From positions 56,305,980 through 56,369,979 of the forward strand of contig NC_068575.1 in NCBI RefSeq assembly GCF_025698545.1: a stretch of DNA of 64,000 nt. The letters run 5' to 3'. The notes beneath the pieces are model-generated. The model was not told where the DNA came from, ran no database searches, and saw nothing but the letters and a program-made list of their open reading frames with translations. This document shows positions 36,833-48,830 of the stretch, piece after piece (position 1 is the stretch's first letter; each line of letters begins with the position of its first letter). Source of the stretch: Gossypium raimondii (lineage: Eukaryota > Streptophyta > Magnoliopsida > Malvales > Malvaceae). A program made the position numbers and the translations under genes.

Positions 36833-37162
36833 ACTTAAATATTAAGTAAGTATAATTTATTAATAAATATATGTATATAAATTTTACACATGTACTTACC
36901 AACACCATCCACTTGTTGAAATAAGGATTAATTGCTTCTTTAGTCCCTTTATTTTCTTTAATCTATAATTCAACTTTCACCCTTTATGCAATTTAGTCCT
37001 TATACTTAATTACTCTTAATTCATGCAAATTCACCTAACCAAACCTAATTAACTACACAACTAGCTTCGTAAATATTTTTTAAAAATATTTACGAGCCCG
37101 TTTTACGAAAATAGAGACCAAAAAATACACTTTCTGGTACCTGTGACTATCGGATCGTTACA

Positions 37163-37772
37163 AATAAATAACATAACAAAATTAGAAATCAAAAAGAAGA
37201 AACGAGTTTTACTAGATGTTAGGGCCTGTTTTACACAATTTCCTGAAGACAAATTCAGCCACTCCTCCAGTACTTGGAGAAACGTTGGTCGAATGTCTCC
37301 CAGGATACAACACGATGATCGAAGTAGTAGGACCTCTGTAGTGATCAACGAACAAACAATGCCCTTTTCTATCACCGAAACATTGGAAAATATGGAGAGG
37401 AAAATAGAAGAATTTTGGAGAGAAAATAATCTCGGTGTGAGGGTGAGATTAAGCAAAAAATTTTGAAGAAATCTTAGCCTTTTATAGGCATTCAAAGTGG
37501 AGAAATTTTAGAAATATCCATGTATAAGGAGACACAATTTGCATTAAAAGGGCAATTAAATCAAATTGATTAGAATCAAATAAAATCAAGATATATGTCC
37601 TTTTAAATGAGATTTTGTATCTATTTGCTGGAAAAAAAATTCGTGTTGGGCTAAAATATCCACAACCTAATGTCATACGAATGTACCCCAACCCTAATGG
37701 GTTTAGATTTGCACCCCAACCACGTTTTGCAAAGGTTTTAAGTTTAGTCATTCAATCACTTTTTAAGTGAGT

Positions 37773-37813
<41 letters not shown>

Positions 37814-39081
37814 ACACTTGGTATTTAACTAATGTGGGATCTAAACTTTTCTTTTCCTCAACAAATATTTCCAAGTAGCTTATTTTGAGCATCAATTTCT
37901 CATTCATCACTCAACCATTTTGAGCATATGGTATACCATTGTAAAGGTCTCATGGAGTAGAATATGAAACCATAATTTTATTATTCAATTCTCCACCTTT
38001 ATCAATTGAGAATATGCCTCAAAGTTTCCATAAATTACAATTTTTTCCAACAAAAGAGATGGAGAAGGGAGGAAAACAAGGGATAAGCATAAGAGATTGG
38101 AAAAAGAAGAAGAAAAAAAGTTAAAAGAACATAAAAGAAAAAAAATTAAATTGCTCAAAACAAAATAATATGGGGACCAATTGTATAATTTAACCTAAAT
38201 TTTTGTTTAAAATGATGATTTAACGTGCCATGACAGCTTATTGTTACACCGTTAACGACAATTAACGGCTCAGTGACTAAAATGTTATAACACATTAACG
38301 TAAGTGACTAAAATGTAACTTGAGATAAACAAAAGTGATTATTTTAATAATTCACCTTAAAATAAATAGAGGAAAAAGATTTGAGGTAAAAGCATTACAC
38401 GGTTGATTAATTGAAATAAAAATCCACAATTTAATCATTACTTTAAAATTAATGAAGAGTTGAATATATAAAAACAAGTCGAATTGATTAAAAAATAAAT
38501 TGAATATATTTTATTTTTTTATAAATTAAAATTTTTAAATTTTTTCATGAGCCAAGGATTCAATAAGTTGAACGAAAAATCGATGCTCTAAGACGGTATG
38601 AATGCTATAAGATTGGTGGAGAGTGAAACTTCCGCGTTTGAAAATGAAAGGCCAAAAATTCTGGTGGGAGTATATGGGCTGTAATCCACATATTAATATT
38701 GGGCTTTGCTGGCTCAACCCACTTTTGGGACTAGAGACATTCAACCCACTGTTCCAACTTGCTTTTCCTTTCTTTAAATCCAATTTGAATGGCTATCAAT
38801 ACTCAATTATTGAACATTCTCTTTTTCTCATGATGTTTCGGTTGATTGAATACCACACACTTAACCTTATTAACAGAAACAATTTTGAAGGCTCAAATGG
38901 TAATAGTGCCTGAAATTGAAATATAACAGTAAAAAGCAGTATATATCACAATAGAGGAGAAATGCTCCTTAAGATCCATGCATGTTTTCTTATGTTGTAC
39001 ACTTGAACAAGCTGTCTCTCTCTATATATATGATGGCAATATTACAAATCCCAAACAAAAAACAAGAGACAAAATCAGAAA

Positions 39082-39120
<39 letters not shown>

Positions 39121-39147
39121 TTAGCTGTGTTGTTTTTAGGAGAGGGC
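37163..39147. other. AGL6 3' flank with repeat copy 2
   Basis: No gene is recognised. An (AT)n run lies at about 37776-37811. The inverted partner of the 28880-29215 repeat lies at about 38035-38345. Sequence at 38530-38930 is less AT-rich but has only chance open frames. A second (AT)n run at about 39086-39118 lies just beyond the AGL6 stop, probably in or near its 3' UTR. Confidence 0.5.
38035..38345 (-). repeat. Dispersed repeat, copy 2 of an inverted pair
   Basis: Reverse-complement match of 28880-29215, recognisable by GACCAATTGTATAATTT, TTAACGACAATTAACG and AGTGACTAAAATGT. The two copies lie about 9 kb apart on either side of the LTR stack. Confidence 0.75.
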
Positions 39148-40067
39148 TCAAATGACCCATCCGTGGATGAAGTTGGTCTCACCAGCCATGCTTTTTGGGA
39201 CTGAAGATCCTTCAGCCTGAACAAAGTTATGGTACCTGATGCAACACGCAGAAGTTGGTCAGAACTCACAAGTTTTCTAAAATAAATAATATGAAAAAGG
39301 AAAAAAGAACAAAAAAATTGTGATGAGCTTTTAACATTCAATAATATCCAATGTCATGGTTTTCTTTCACATGGTCATATTCCTCATAACATCTAGTTCC
39401 TGTTGTTATGCATTGAAGAGGGGTTGCCCCTTGGTTTGTAGAGCTTCTTATATAGACTATGTTTTGAGGGATACCGACTGTATCTTGAAATTGTGCACTT
39501 ATGGATTCATACCATCCAAACAGGTTCAAATTATTTGTTTGTGTATATAACAATGGTTACCCTATTTGCAGAACAGGTTCATGATCACAATCCATAGGAT
39601 GTGGGTGAGAAGGATGCAGAGGAAAGTTGCTAGTTTCAGCTACTGCACCACTACTCCATAAACCTTGGATTGTTTTGAGGTTTTGTCCTTCTGCCTCTAG
39701 CTGAAACTCCCAAAATACAGGGAAAACATTAGCTTTATATATAGTGTCCAAAGTGCAAATGTGGAATCTATTAACATTTTTCATTTACTGGTGGTACATA
39801 AGATGAAAGTTTAAGTGAAAAAGGGATGTTTGCTAATCAAGTTTAACCTTGATTTTCAGCTGTTTGTTAAGGTCTCCAAGCTCACGCTCCTGCCAAAACA
39901 TGAAAAGCAGCTGTTAGATATGAGTTCATGAAGCCAAACCTTGGGTGTAAAGCAAAAGACGTTAAGCATGATCCTTGTTTGTGAGGAATTGGGTAAATAA
40001 GACGAAAGTTTATCAACATTTCAGCACCATTGGAATGATATCTTGGTAAAATTGTATTATTACTGGG

Positions 40068-40111
<44 letters not shown>

Positions 40112-42303
40112 TATTACTACTTGCTTAAGTACCTTTTTGCGGAGGTCTTCCATTTGTTCTATCATGATCTGTGTCTGCAGTTAAGAAAAATGAATGCCAG
40201 AAAATTCACATGCATGTAAGTGAATAAAATTACTAGGAATAGCTTAATATATATTATATAATATAAACCTTGTGAAAGTAGCAAAAAAAACTTAGTAGGG
40301 CTTGTTTATAAAGACATGCAAGATAGTACCTTCCTTTGTCTAGCCAGTGCAAGAGCTCCTTCAAGCTGTTTCTCAAGGTTTTGCAGCTCCTTAACATTCA
40401 ATGGTCCGAGATCTTCTCCAAGCAAATGCCTGATATAAACATATATATAAAATGAATAGAGATCATTACTTATATTCAACAAGTCAATAAAACCTTTTTT
40501 TTTTTTTGAGAAATCATATGGTTTTGCTTTGAAAACAACATAACCTTTGAGTGCGTTGCAGTGTTTCATATTTTGCCTTTAACTTGGTTACCTCTTGGTA
40601 CCAATTCTGTATCGATATGCAAGAAGACAAAGTCAAGCTCATCACTAATAATGGCAGTATATATATTTACAGAAAACAGATAACCTTATTACGTAATAAT
40701 TGGAATACTGGAATCACTACAAGACATTAGAAAAAATGCAGTGACCAAAAAACCTGTGTTTCGCGTTCAAGGCTGTTGTCTTGAGGAGTAAAGCAGCAAC
40801 GCTGGTATCGCTCAAGGGTCTTGCTCATACTGCAAAAAAAGGAACTACAAAGTTACTATATCATCTCTCTCTATATAAACCTATTAAATGTAAGAATTGT
40901 GTTAAAGCTGGACAAGACACCATGTAGCACCATTTTTTTCTAACAGTAAAACCTAGATCTCATCAAGCTGCAAATTTTACATTACACCTTGTAAAAGGGC
41001 TCAAACGAAAAAGAAAAAAATAAGAACTACGGAGAATGAAACAGAAGCGTGGCCTAAACTAGTGTGTATTTTAGTTAATGGTAAGCAGAATCCAGATATA
41101 TTGGGTGAAGCGTAAAACAAGAGAGAAAGAGAGGGTGATGAAAACAAACAGTCCAAGAGGACGATATATAAAACAAGGCAAGAATTCGTAGTAAAAAAAA
41201 AATTGGGTTGAAGCGCAAAATAATCCTTAAAAATCCCCCAGAATCAAGCGAAAGCTGAAGGGGGTGTTTGATTTTCTAAGCCCCTACAACCACCGCAACA
41301 TTGATATTATTGGTGGTGAAAAATACTGGAAAAGTAGAAAGTAGAAGCAATGGTTAAACCAGAAGATCGAAGGATTAAAAGACGTGAAGACAAAAGAATC
41401 ATCCTGATTTCTCCACCGACTACTCAGTACTAGTTCATGCTTCTTCTTCTTTTTTGTTTGTTTGTTTGTTTTATCTGGAGAATGTAAAGGGAAAAGAAGC
41501 AAAACCCTAGATCTTGCACATAGCCTAAGAGGTCATAAGGCAAAAACCTAGTCTTTTTGATTGGATTCTGAGAAAAGTCATCATAATTCATACTGGGTTT
41601 TCTTTTTCCTTTTCTATTTATCCTTCTTTCAGCTTTCAAGTGGAAGGAAAGAGTCAGTTTTGGTACTAGTATTCCAACACTAATGAGTGAAAAACTAAAA
41701 ACACTTCACAAGGCAGCTGAAGACCCGGTTAAGAGTTAGAGATAAAAGGAAGTTCTTTTATTGTTTCGGATATGAGATGAAACGTGTCGATCGGTCACTG
41801 GTAAGTTCAGGTTTTCCCATGAATGATCCCGTAAAAGCCAAGGAAATTCATGACAAGGCCCAGATTTTGGTCATGTTTGCAGTTAAGTCAGAGATAACAA
41901 ATAACTAAAGTATATGTAAATGACCCATTAATCTTAACAGTAAAAGAAAAACACTAGTAATTTGCCAGTATATAAAGCTAAAGAATAGAGAAAGATGGAA
42001 GAAAGCAAAATTCAGAAACCCACAGAGAAAATGAAGGAAGAAGAAGAAGAAGAATCAGCTAATAAAGAAACATCATTTGGTTATATACATACATACATAC
42101 ATACAGATATGTATTCCCTACCCTGAACTGCCAAACTCGTAGAGCTTGCCACGACTAGAGAAGATGATAAGAGCAACCTCAGCATCACAAAGAACAGAAA
42201 GCTCATAAGCTTTCTTAAGCAAACCATTTCTTCTCTTAGAGAAGGTCACTTGTCTGTTGATCTTGTTTTCTATCCTCTTCAGCTCCACTCTTCCTCTCCC
42301 CAT
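39148..42303 (-). CDS. AGL6: MADS-box transcription factor, AGL6 type
   Basis: Eight coding exons on the minus strand: 42303-42122, 40829-40754, 40606-40545, 40429-40330, 40174-40133, 39889-39848, 39700-39561 and 39235-39148, giving 243 aa in one frame. MADS domain 1-60 ([18 protein letters not shown] start), I region with [16 protein letters not shown]-box about 87-168 with [19 protein letters not shown], and two C-terminal AGL6 motifs: [11 protein letters not shown] and a final [11 protein letters not shown]6 proteins act in the nucleus in quartets with floral-organ MADS partners, near SEPALLATA in function, in petals, ovules and meristem control. The C-terminal motifs exclude SEP. Coding exons 1-6 match those of the neighbouring SOC1 gene in length. 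Intron 5 has an (AAT)n microsatellite. Confidence 0.95.
40069..40111 (+). repeat. (AAT)n microsatellite in AGL6 intron 5
   Basis: About 14 trinucleotide units lie 20 bp from the donor side of coding exon 5. A likely length polymorphism. Confidence 0.9.
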
Positions 42304-45300
42304 TTTTTTTTGGTTTTAGAACAATGGCTGTGGTGTCTGAGAGGTGGGGTTTTGGTGTTATACAAAAATAGTGATGAAGAAGATAAAACTAAGGAGTGTA
42401 CTAAATAATTGCTTGGTCTGAGAGAGAAGTGAAAGTTTTAAAAGGCTATATAAATTATGCAAAAATAGAAATGTGCAGCAGGAAGCTTACTGGATCTTCT
42501 TTTGCAATAAAATGGAAATCCTTCTTTTCTCTTTATTCTCTTTTCAGTTTTAATTTTAGCAATTCTCTCTATTTATTAATAAAGATTAAAATTTATCAAA
42601 TGTGTCTTGTTTTCTCTTAATTAGGACTATTCTTGTGAAGTGAATCCAATTTATATGTGGATTTTATTTAAATTCAATTATAAAATATAAATATATTTTT
42701 TGGAATAATAGGTATGGCTAGACAACAAATTAAAATGTTTAAGATGAATTTAATGTTATTTTCTAATAATTATCGAATTATTTTAAAAATTAAAATACAA
42801 CTAAAATTAGAATTATAAATAAATCTAAATAATTATTAGATTATATAATAATCCAAATATATTCTAATGTTAGGAAACATACAGTTCCAATGCCTTGAAA
42901 ATTGGATTCCCAACTCAAATCCTCAACTTTTAATGCTGGACTTAGCAAATCGAATGTTTATTTATATGAATAAAAAGTACTGATGTTTTTAATAATTTTC
43001 CTTATTTTAGCTGAGAAAAAGAAAAAGATTAATGTTATAGGAATAATTGAGAAAAATGAGTAGTTGCGGCATTTCAAGTAATTGGATGTTTCGCGTGTAC
43101 ACGTGATCCTTGCCCCAAATTACATCAATAAATTTCAAAAATAGTTTTGCTGGAAATAATTATGAGCAAAACCAACTCCACAAAAAATTTATCTCCATAC
43201 CTTAATTTTTTTCTTATTAAGAGATTTAAATAAAATTATAACAAATTTGAGGGACTTGTATTTCAAAAAGCTGGAAAATTAAGTATTGAAAATTTAAATA
43301 TTGAATTTAAGTTATACATTATTTAAAATTAATTATTGAATATAATTAAAATCTTAATGAATATAAATTTTAAATTACAAACATATATATTCTACATTTT
43401 ATGTTTACTTTTAAACCTTTTACCTTATTTGAAACCCAAATGTAAAGTTTTTACAGGGTAATATAATATAATTAAAACAAATAAAATAAAATTGAATTAA
43501 TAATTGAAAATATTCTCCGTTTTATTTTAGATTACCGTGTAAAAAAATTAAATCATTAAAAATATTAATTTCAAATGAATTTAATAATTTTCAATGGTCA
43601 TTGAATTATCAATTAAGATACAAAGTGTACTAAAAATAGAAATGATGTATTTCCCTATTTGCCCTTTTGTCTGATAATTTATATACATAAAATGCCTAAA
43701 ATCAGGCATAACCTCTCTCAACCCTTAATTGACAGAACAAAACAGATTGAAACACTCTCGAACTATACCAAGAAAAATTGTCGATGTCAATTAAATTAAA
43801 ATTGTTGAAAGCATTAACAATTAGCATTTGGGTTTAAAATTTGGTTACTTTCACTCCCCAATCATTAGTACGCTATATATCACACTGCTGAAAATATCAT
43901 ACCCAAAGCGAAGAATTTGCCTTTTCCTAGTAATTATATATATTGTCCCCTTGCATTGCATATTTAGAATAAACCCAAATCAGAGAACATAACCCTCACA
44001 TTCCATTATTCAATTAACAACATGCAAAACCAAATTTAATTAATTGAAAACAACCAAGCAACATAACGAAAATGAGATTACAACCCTAAAATATTAAATA
44101 ATATTCAAGACATTTAGGGATGTATGGGACACTCTACAATTTCGACTTATGTATTTCTTGGGAAAAAATGTCTTCCTAATTCCTGTTTTTGAGTTCAAAG
44201 TCACAGTTAATATTACACCAGTTCATCTTTAATTACTTTTTAGCAATAATAGGTAAAAGCATCGTGGAGGTCCTTTCACTAAGAGTCAGATTGCAGTTTG
44301 CTTTCTCTTCTCAAAAAAGGAAAAATTAGTCTCTATGCGTTTAAATCAGAGAGCAATTTGGTAATTTTTATGTAAAATTTCATCTATTTGTACTTTGAAA
44401 AACTGGCACAGTGGTACATGGCATGCCCTGTTTTTAACAACAAAAATGGGTGAATTTTTTAACAAATGACCAGTGTGCTCTACGATATATTGTACAAAGA
44501 TTAATTTACACATTTTTTTGAGTAAAAGAGACAAAAATACAATCTAACTCAAGGACTGTCATGGTACTTTTACCAGCAACAATCCCATTAATTTATTTTC
44601 TGAAAAAAAAAAGGGTCTAACTAGGAAGTGGGGTAAATTTAAATTATATGCCTATTTTAAATAATATTTAGGAAAATAGGTTGATTTTGGAGAGAATAGT
44701 GCAATAAGCGTTTTTTGTTGACTTGTCTGAAAACGCATCCTACAAAAAAGCGTTTTCATTACTAATTTAACATATCAGTTTTTTGGTTAAATGTTAGTGG
44801 TTTTGTTCTTGAATATCGGGTTTTATTTCTTTCCTATGCATATTTACATTTTTTATTTCATATTGTTTTAAATTTTTTATTTATATAAATAAAATAATAA
44901 ATATCCAAAAAAAGAAGGGCTTAAAACCTTAAATATTATTTAAAATTGGCATATCCTTCAAATTTACCCGTAGGAGGTGAGTTGATTAGGGGACTGATTA
45001 AACACTTTCCCTCCAAGAAAAAGCAATACCGTTTTCCAAAAAAGAAAAAAGTTTGATCACTCAATACAAAAAAATTAGATGGATGATTAAACAAACACAA
45101 GATATGGTTGATGATGTGGTTAAAAAGGAAAACCATATAGCACTAGCAGTTGGCATGATATGGTAAATTCCATTATTGCTGTTTCCTTGATTGGGAAATA
45201 ATTGAAGCTAAGAGGTTTAAAAGTTAAAATATATGGGGTGGCAATGGAGTAGTTTTGTTATCCCCTTTTTTGCTTGTTTTCCCACTAAGTTTGCTGTTGC

Positions 45301-46189
45301 ATCATACACTCTGTATGAGTTTGAAAATGGAAATATGCATTTTAGGAAGTAGAGACAATGACAGACTGAGAGAACCCATATTCCTCTTCTGTTGCACTGT
45401 AGCTGTAAATAATAATATAGTCTACATCATTCGCTGCACTGCACAACCATTAAATAAAATGCCACTTACATATTTTTAGGGGTCCAAACTTTGTTTCTTC
45501 CCTTTTGGACCTTTGATGGTCTTTGCCGGAACCTCATATTAAATCTTGTTCTTAACTTCATTCACCATAGTACTCAATTCAATAGTTTCTTCTTCCTTAA
45601 TGATGCAGACCTATATTTTCAACCCGCATTAATAAACACGGTGGAAAATTTCCCATTTTATACCACTTAAACTAACTTGTTTTTCTTTCTTACACAACCC
45701 TTAGCCTGCCTCAAAGTCTTCGTGGACTAGCTTGGTTCAATAATGTTGTTAGAGTTGTGTGATCTGAATTTTATTTAATCCAATTTGAAAGGTTTGAGGT
45801 ATAATTCATTTTTTAAAGAAATAAAATAAAGAAGTAAATTGAGGATCTGTGGACCGAAGGTTCAAGGACTATACTTCTTCTATTAGACAGATTGTTTAAC
45901 CCTTTAAGAGTCAGGTTAACATTGCTTCTAAAAAGCACTTTTGAGACAAAAAAATATTTTTGAGATAAAAACATTACTAAACAAAATGCTTTTAAGCTTT
46001 CCAAAAGTATTTTTGTGACAAAAAAATGCTTTGTAAAAACACTTTTTTAGCCAAAAGCAAAAGCAAAAGTAGAAAATTTTAATTTTTGCTCACAAGTGCT
46101 TTTGTGTTTTTTTTGGCCCAAAATTACTTTTTAAGAAGTAATATTAAACTAAGTCTAAAATCTGCGCATTATCGCAAAACTTTTGTATT

Positions 46190-46330
46190 GTTGTTTTTCA
46201 ACCTTAGTTAATTTTTCTTTCTCTTCCCGTGATTTTTCCAAATAAGGATTTTTCACGTAAAATCTGGGCGTTTTTATTTTTCTTTCTTATTATTTTGCGA
46301 TCATTCCCATTGCTATTATCGATGTATAAT
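46190..46330 (+). repeat. LTR-tail-like relic, copy A
   Basis: Shares TTTTCACGTAAAAT, a GGCGTTTTTATTTTTCT-like run, TTTGCGATCATT and TTATCGATGT, in the same order, with about 48720-48815. The pattern fits the end of a Copia-type LTR leader. No partner LTR or coding part was found. Confidence 0.5.
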
Positions 46331-47769
46331 ATAATTAATAATTTAAGAGGAAATCCAAATTCAAACTTAGAATAACAATTTAAGGACATTGAACATTAAA
46401 CTTTAATTTTATTATATAAATCAATTAGATTGGCCTTCAAATTTTATCTCATTTATTTCCCTACATTATCGTAATTATACGCTGTAAATGTTGTAATAAT
46501 ATGAAAAATAATTGGACTCCCTTGTCTTCTCTTGCTATCTAGATTCTGGAATACATACGAGAGGCTCATTATTCCAAGGTTAGGTGATATGTTTCAAACT
46601 TTTGTCCTAAAAGGTTGCTTTATCATTTAAATCACAAGGATTCCCATGTATAACAATTTCACATTATTTTTTTATTTCAAACAAGTTCAATTTTTGCAGC
46701 TCTATATATTCTTAGTATTATGGTTTGGGTTGATTTTATATACCATGAATTTTAATTGAATTTCGCTTCCAATTTAATGAAAAATAAATTAATTTTAAAT
46801 TGATTAAATCAAAATTTTGAATTTAGGTTAGATTATCAAGTCTAGTAAATGAATAAAAATTATGTAATTAATTATTATTCTTAATACAATTTAAAAATAC
46901 TTAATCCTTTTCACTTGTAAAAAATTTAATTCTATTATTGTATACAAAATAATTATTATTCATAAAACTCATACAAAACAATGAAATTGATAAAAGAATC
47001 CTTTTTGTTTTGTTGAATTTTATCTGCAACTAGTTAGTTTAATTATAATAAAGGAATTATGTTTTAAGAAAACACAAATTAAAAAATCTCTAGATCTAAT
47101 TAAATAGAAAAGATAATTAAATAAATAAAATGATACAATAAATACTGAATTTTCAAATTACTATTTCGACACATTTTATTTATCAATTAAAATTAAAAGC
47201 TTCTTAACAAATTTGGATATTTTACATTGAACCGACCTCTTCACTTTTAATATTGACGATTGATTAAAATATGGGTTATTATGATGGTTCCTCGCAATGG
47301 TAAAAATAAAAGATTACCAAAACCATAAATATTTGTATGGTTTCACTCACGTTATGTGTTGAGTTATTTATTTATTTATTTATTAAATTATAGAGTAATT
47401 TTTAAATATTACAATATGCTCAAAGTTCTTGTACTCTTCATATATTTGAAATTTAATATCCATACTTTTATTTTTAGAAATTTAGTCCTTTACTTTTCGA
47501 ATTTAAAATTAAGGTTCATTTGTAAACACCGTTAAAATTATTATGTTAAATTTGTTGATGTGACATTTTGAAATTAAAAAATACTCACTTGATATCTATG
47601 TAATAAAAAATGTCATTGTAATTGGCTCAATTTAATTTAACGGTGTTAACAATTTTAAAATTCACATAAGCATTTAATCATAATAAAGTATTTAGACTAA
47701 CTAATGACATTTTAAAAGGTGAAGTACAAAATTATGTTAAAATTAAAGTAGAGAGATTAAATCTCAAGT

Positions 47770-48130
47770 TTGAGTGAAATATAGGAATCAAAACTAAAAT
47801 TTAACCATAAAAATTAGAGGAATTAGAATTAAAATTTAACCATGAATTTGTCATGTCAAAAAAATAGAAAGAGAAAACATTGGGCATATTAGAGCTGATT
47901 TGAGTGAAATATACGAACCAAAACTGAAATTTAATCATAAAAATTGGAGGTATTAGAATTAAAATTTAGTCATTATCTTCTTATATAAAAAAAAAAAAAG
48001 AAGAAGAGAAAATTAAGTGAAATATATAAATCAAAATTAAAATTTAACTATAAAAATTAGAGGGATTAAAACTGAAATATAATCATTATCTTGCCATGTC
48101 TAGAAATAAGGAAAAACGTTGAACATGTGT
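47770..48130 (+). repeat. Diverged tandem repeat, three copies of ~113-130 bp
   Basis: Units begin at about 47771, 47901 and 48013 with AGTGAAATATA, followed by CAAAACT-AAATTTAA and ATAAAAATT-GAGG blocks, and end in a CATGTC-AAAAG stretch. Non-coding. Confidence 0.7.
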
Positions 48131-48599
48131 CATGTAAGGAAGACCTTAGGTTCTTCGTTTTATATATCGTTGTATAAATATTGTTGTTGCTGCGTTTCAT
48201 GTCAAAACGCTGTTCGGATTTGAAAAGCTTCCCTTTCTTTTTCTTTCATCAGTTTCGGTGATTGGATTTGCAAACATTACTTGTCGAAAAAAACCTATAA
48301 TTATTTGGCAACAAGAGCGTGATTATGGGCCTAAACATGCGGATGATAATAATAAGCAAAATGCAATGGACAGATAAAACATTATAGGAGTAATATGGGA
48401 AGAATTCACACATTGATATTAAATTAAAATGATTTTGTATTTAATTTTTTATACAATTAATACTTAATCATTCAATTATCATGTATCATATTCTATTCAT
48501 GTAGCTCATGCATAGACCTGTTCATTGATCGTGCCACTCGGTATAGAGTGCACAAGTGGAATCCGTATAAAAGTACACTTCTTATATTTCAACCTTACT

Positions 48600-48830
48600 G
48601 TATTGCTTCTATTAGATTTTGATTAGAATAAAGTTTTTAAACCTATAAATAGACGTAGTCATCTTTCCTCTTGTATTATTCAAGTTCAATAGTTAGTGAA
48701 TTTTTCTTCTTCTCTGTTGGTGGTCTTTTCCTAAAGAGTTTTCACGTAAAATTTGTGTGTTCTATTTTTTTCTCTTTCTTTGCGATTCATTGTCATTATC
48801 GACGTTCGAATTTCATAATATACAATATAT
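48600..48830 (+). repeat. LTR-tail-like relic, copy B
   Basis: Contains CCTATAAATAGACG (a TATA-like box), then AATAGTTAGTGAATTTTTC and the TTTTCACGTAAAAT...TTTGCGATTCATT...TTATCGACG order shared with copy A. This resembles the promoter and leader end of a Copia-type LTR. Confidence 0.5.

Larger units (their letters stand above)
29443..37162 (-). mobile_element. Solo LTR (E4) holding two nested solo LTRs, TSD AATAA
   Basis: On the plus strand the element starts TGTAACACCCC and ends CGGATCGTTACA. It is flanked by a perfect 5 bp duplication, AATAA (29438-29442 and 37163-37167). Minus-strand orientation is set by the family start TGTAACG and end GGGTGTTACA. Removing two nested insertions and one copy of each TSD leaves about 2.94 kb, close to the 2.8 kb of E1. 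No coding domain is present. It carries ACACGG-CGTGTG clusters (29670-29825 and 32150-32415), a stem-loop (32912-32927) and a minisatellite (35640-35790). Confidence 0.9.

Noticed and set aside
36705..36908. 67-codon open frame rich in Leu, Ile and Tyr
   Set aside because: It is the translation of (TAA)n and (TATAA)n microsatellites inside an LTR.
37103..37495. 130- and 107-codon frames on opposite strands
   Set aside because: They cross the end of LTR E4 at 37162 and its flank; no recognisable domain, composition looks random.
38535..38913. 82- and 96-codon frames on opposite strands, possible small gene
   Set aside because: No homology recognised, no splice or start context, and each is the shadow of the other.
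45910..46145. AAAAGCACTTTTG inverted words as a possible MITE
   Set aside because: Inverted words are present but I could not define termini or a target duplication, so it is noted only in the spacer entry.
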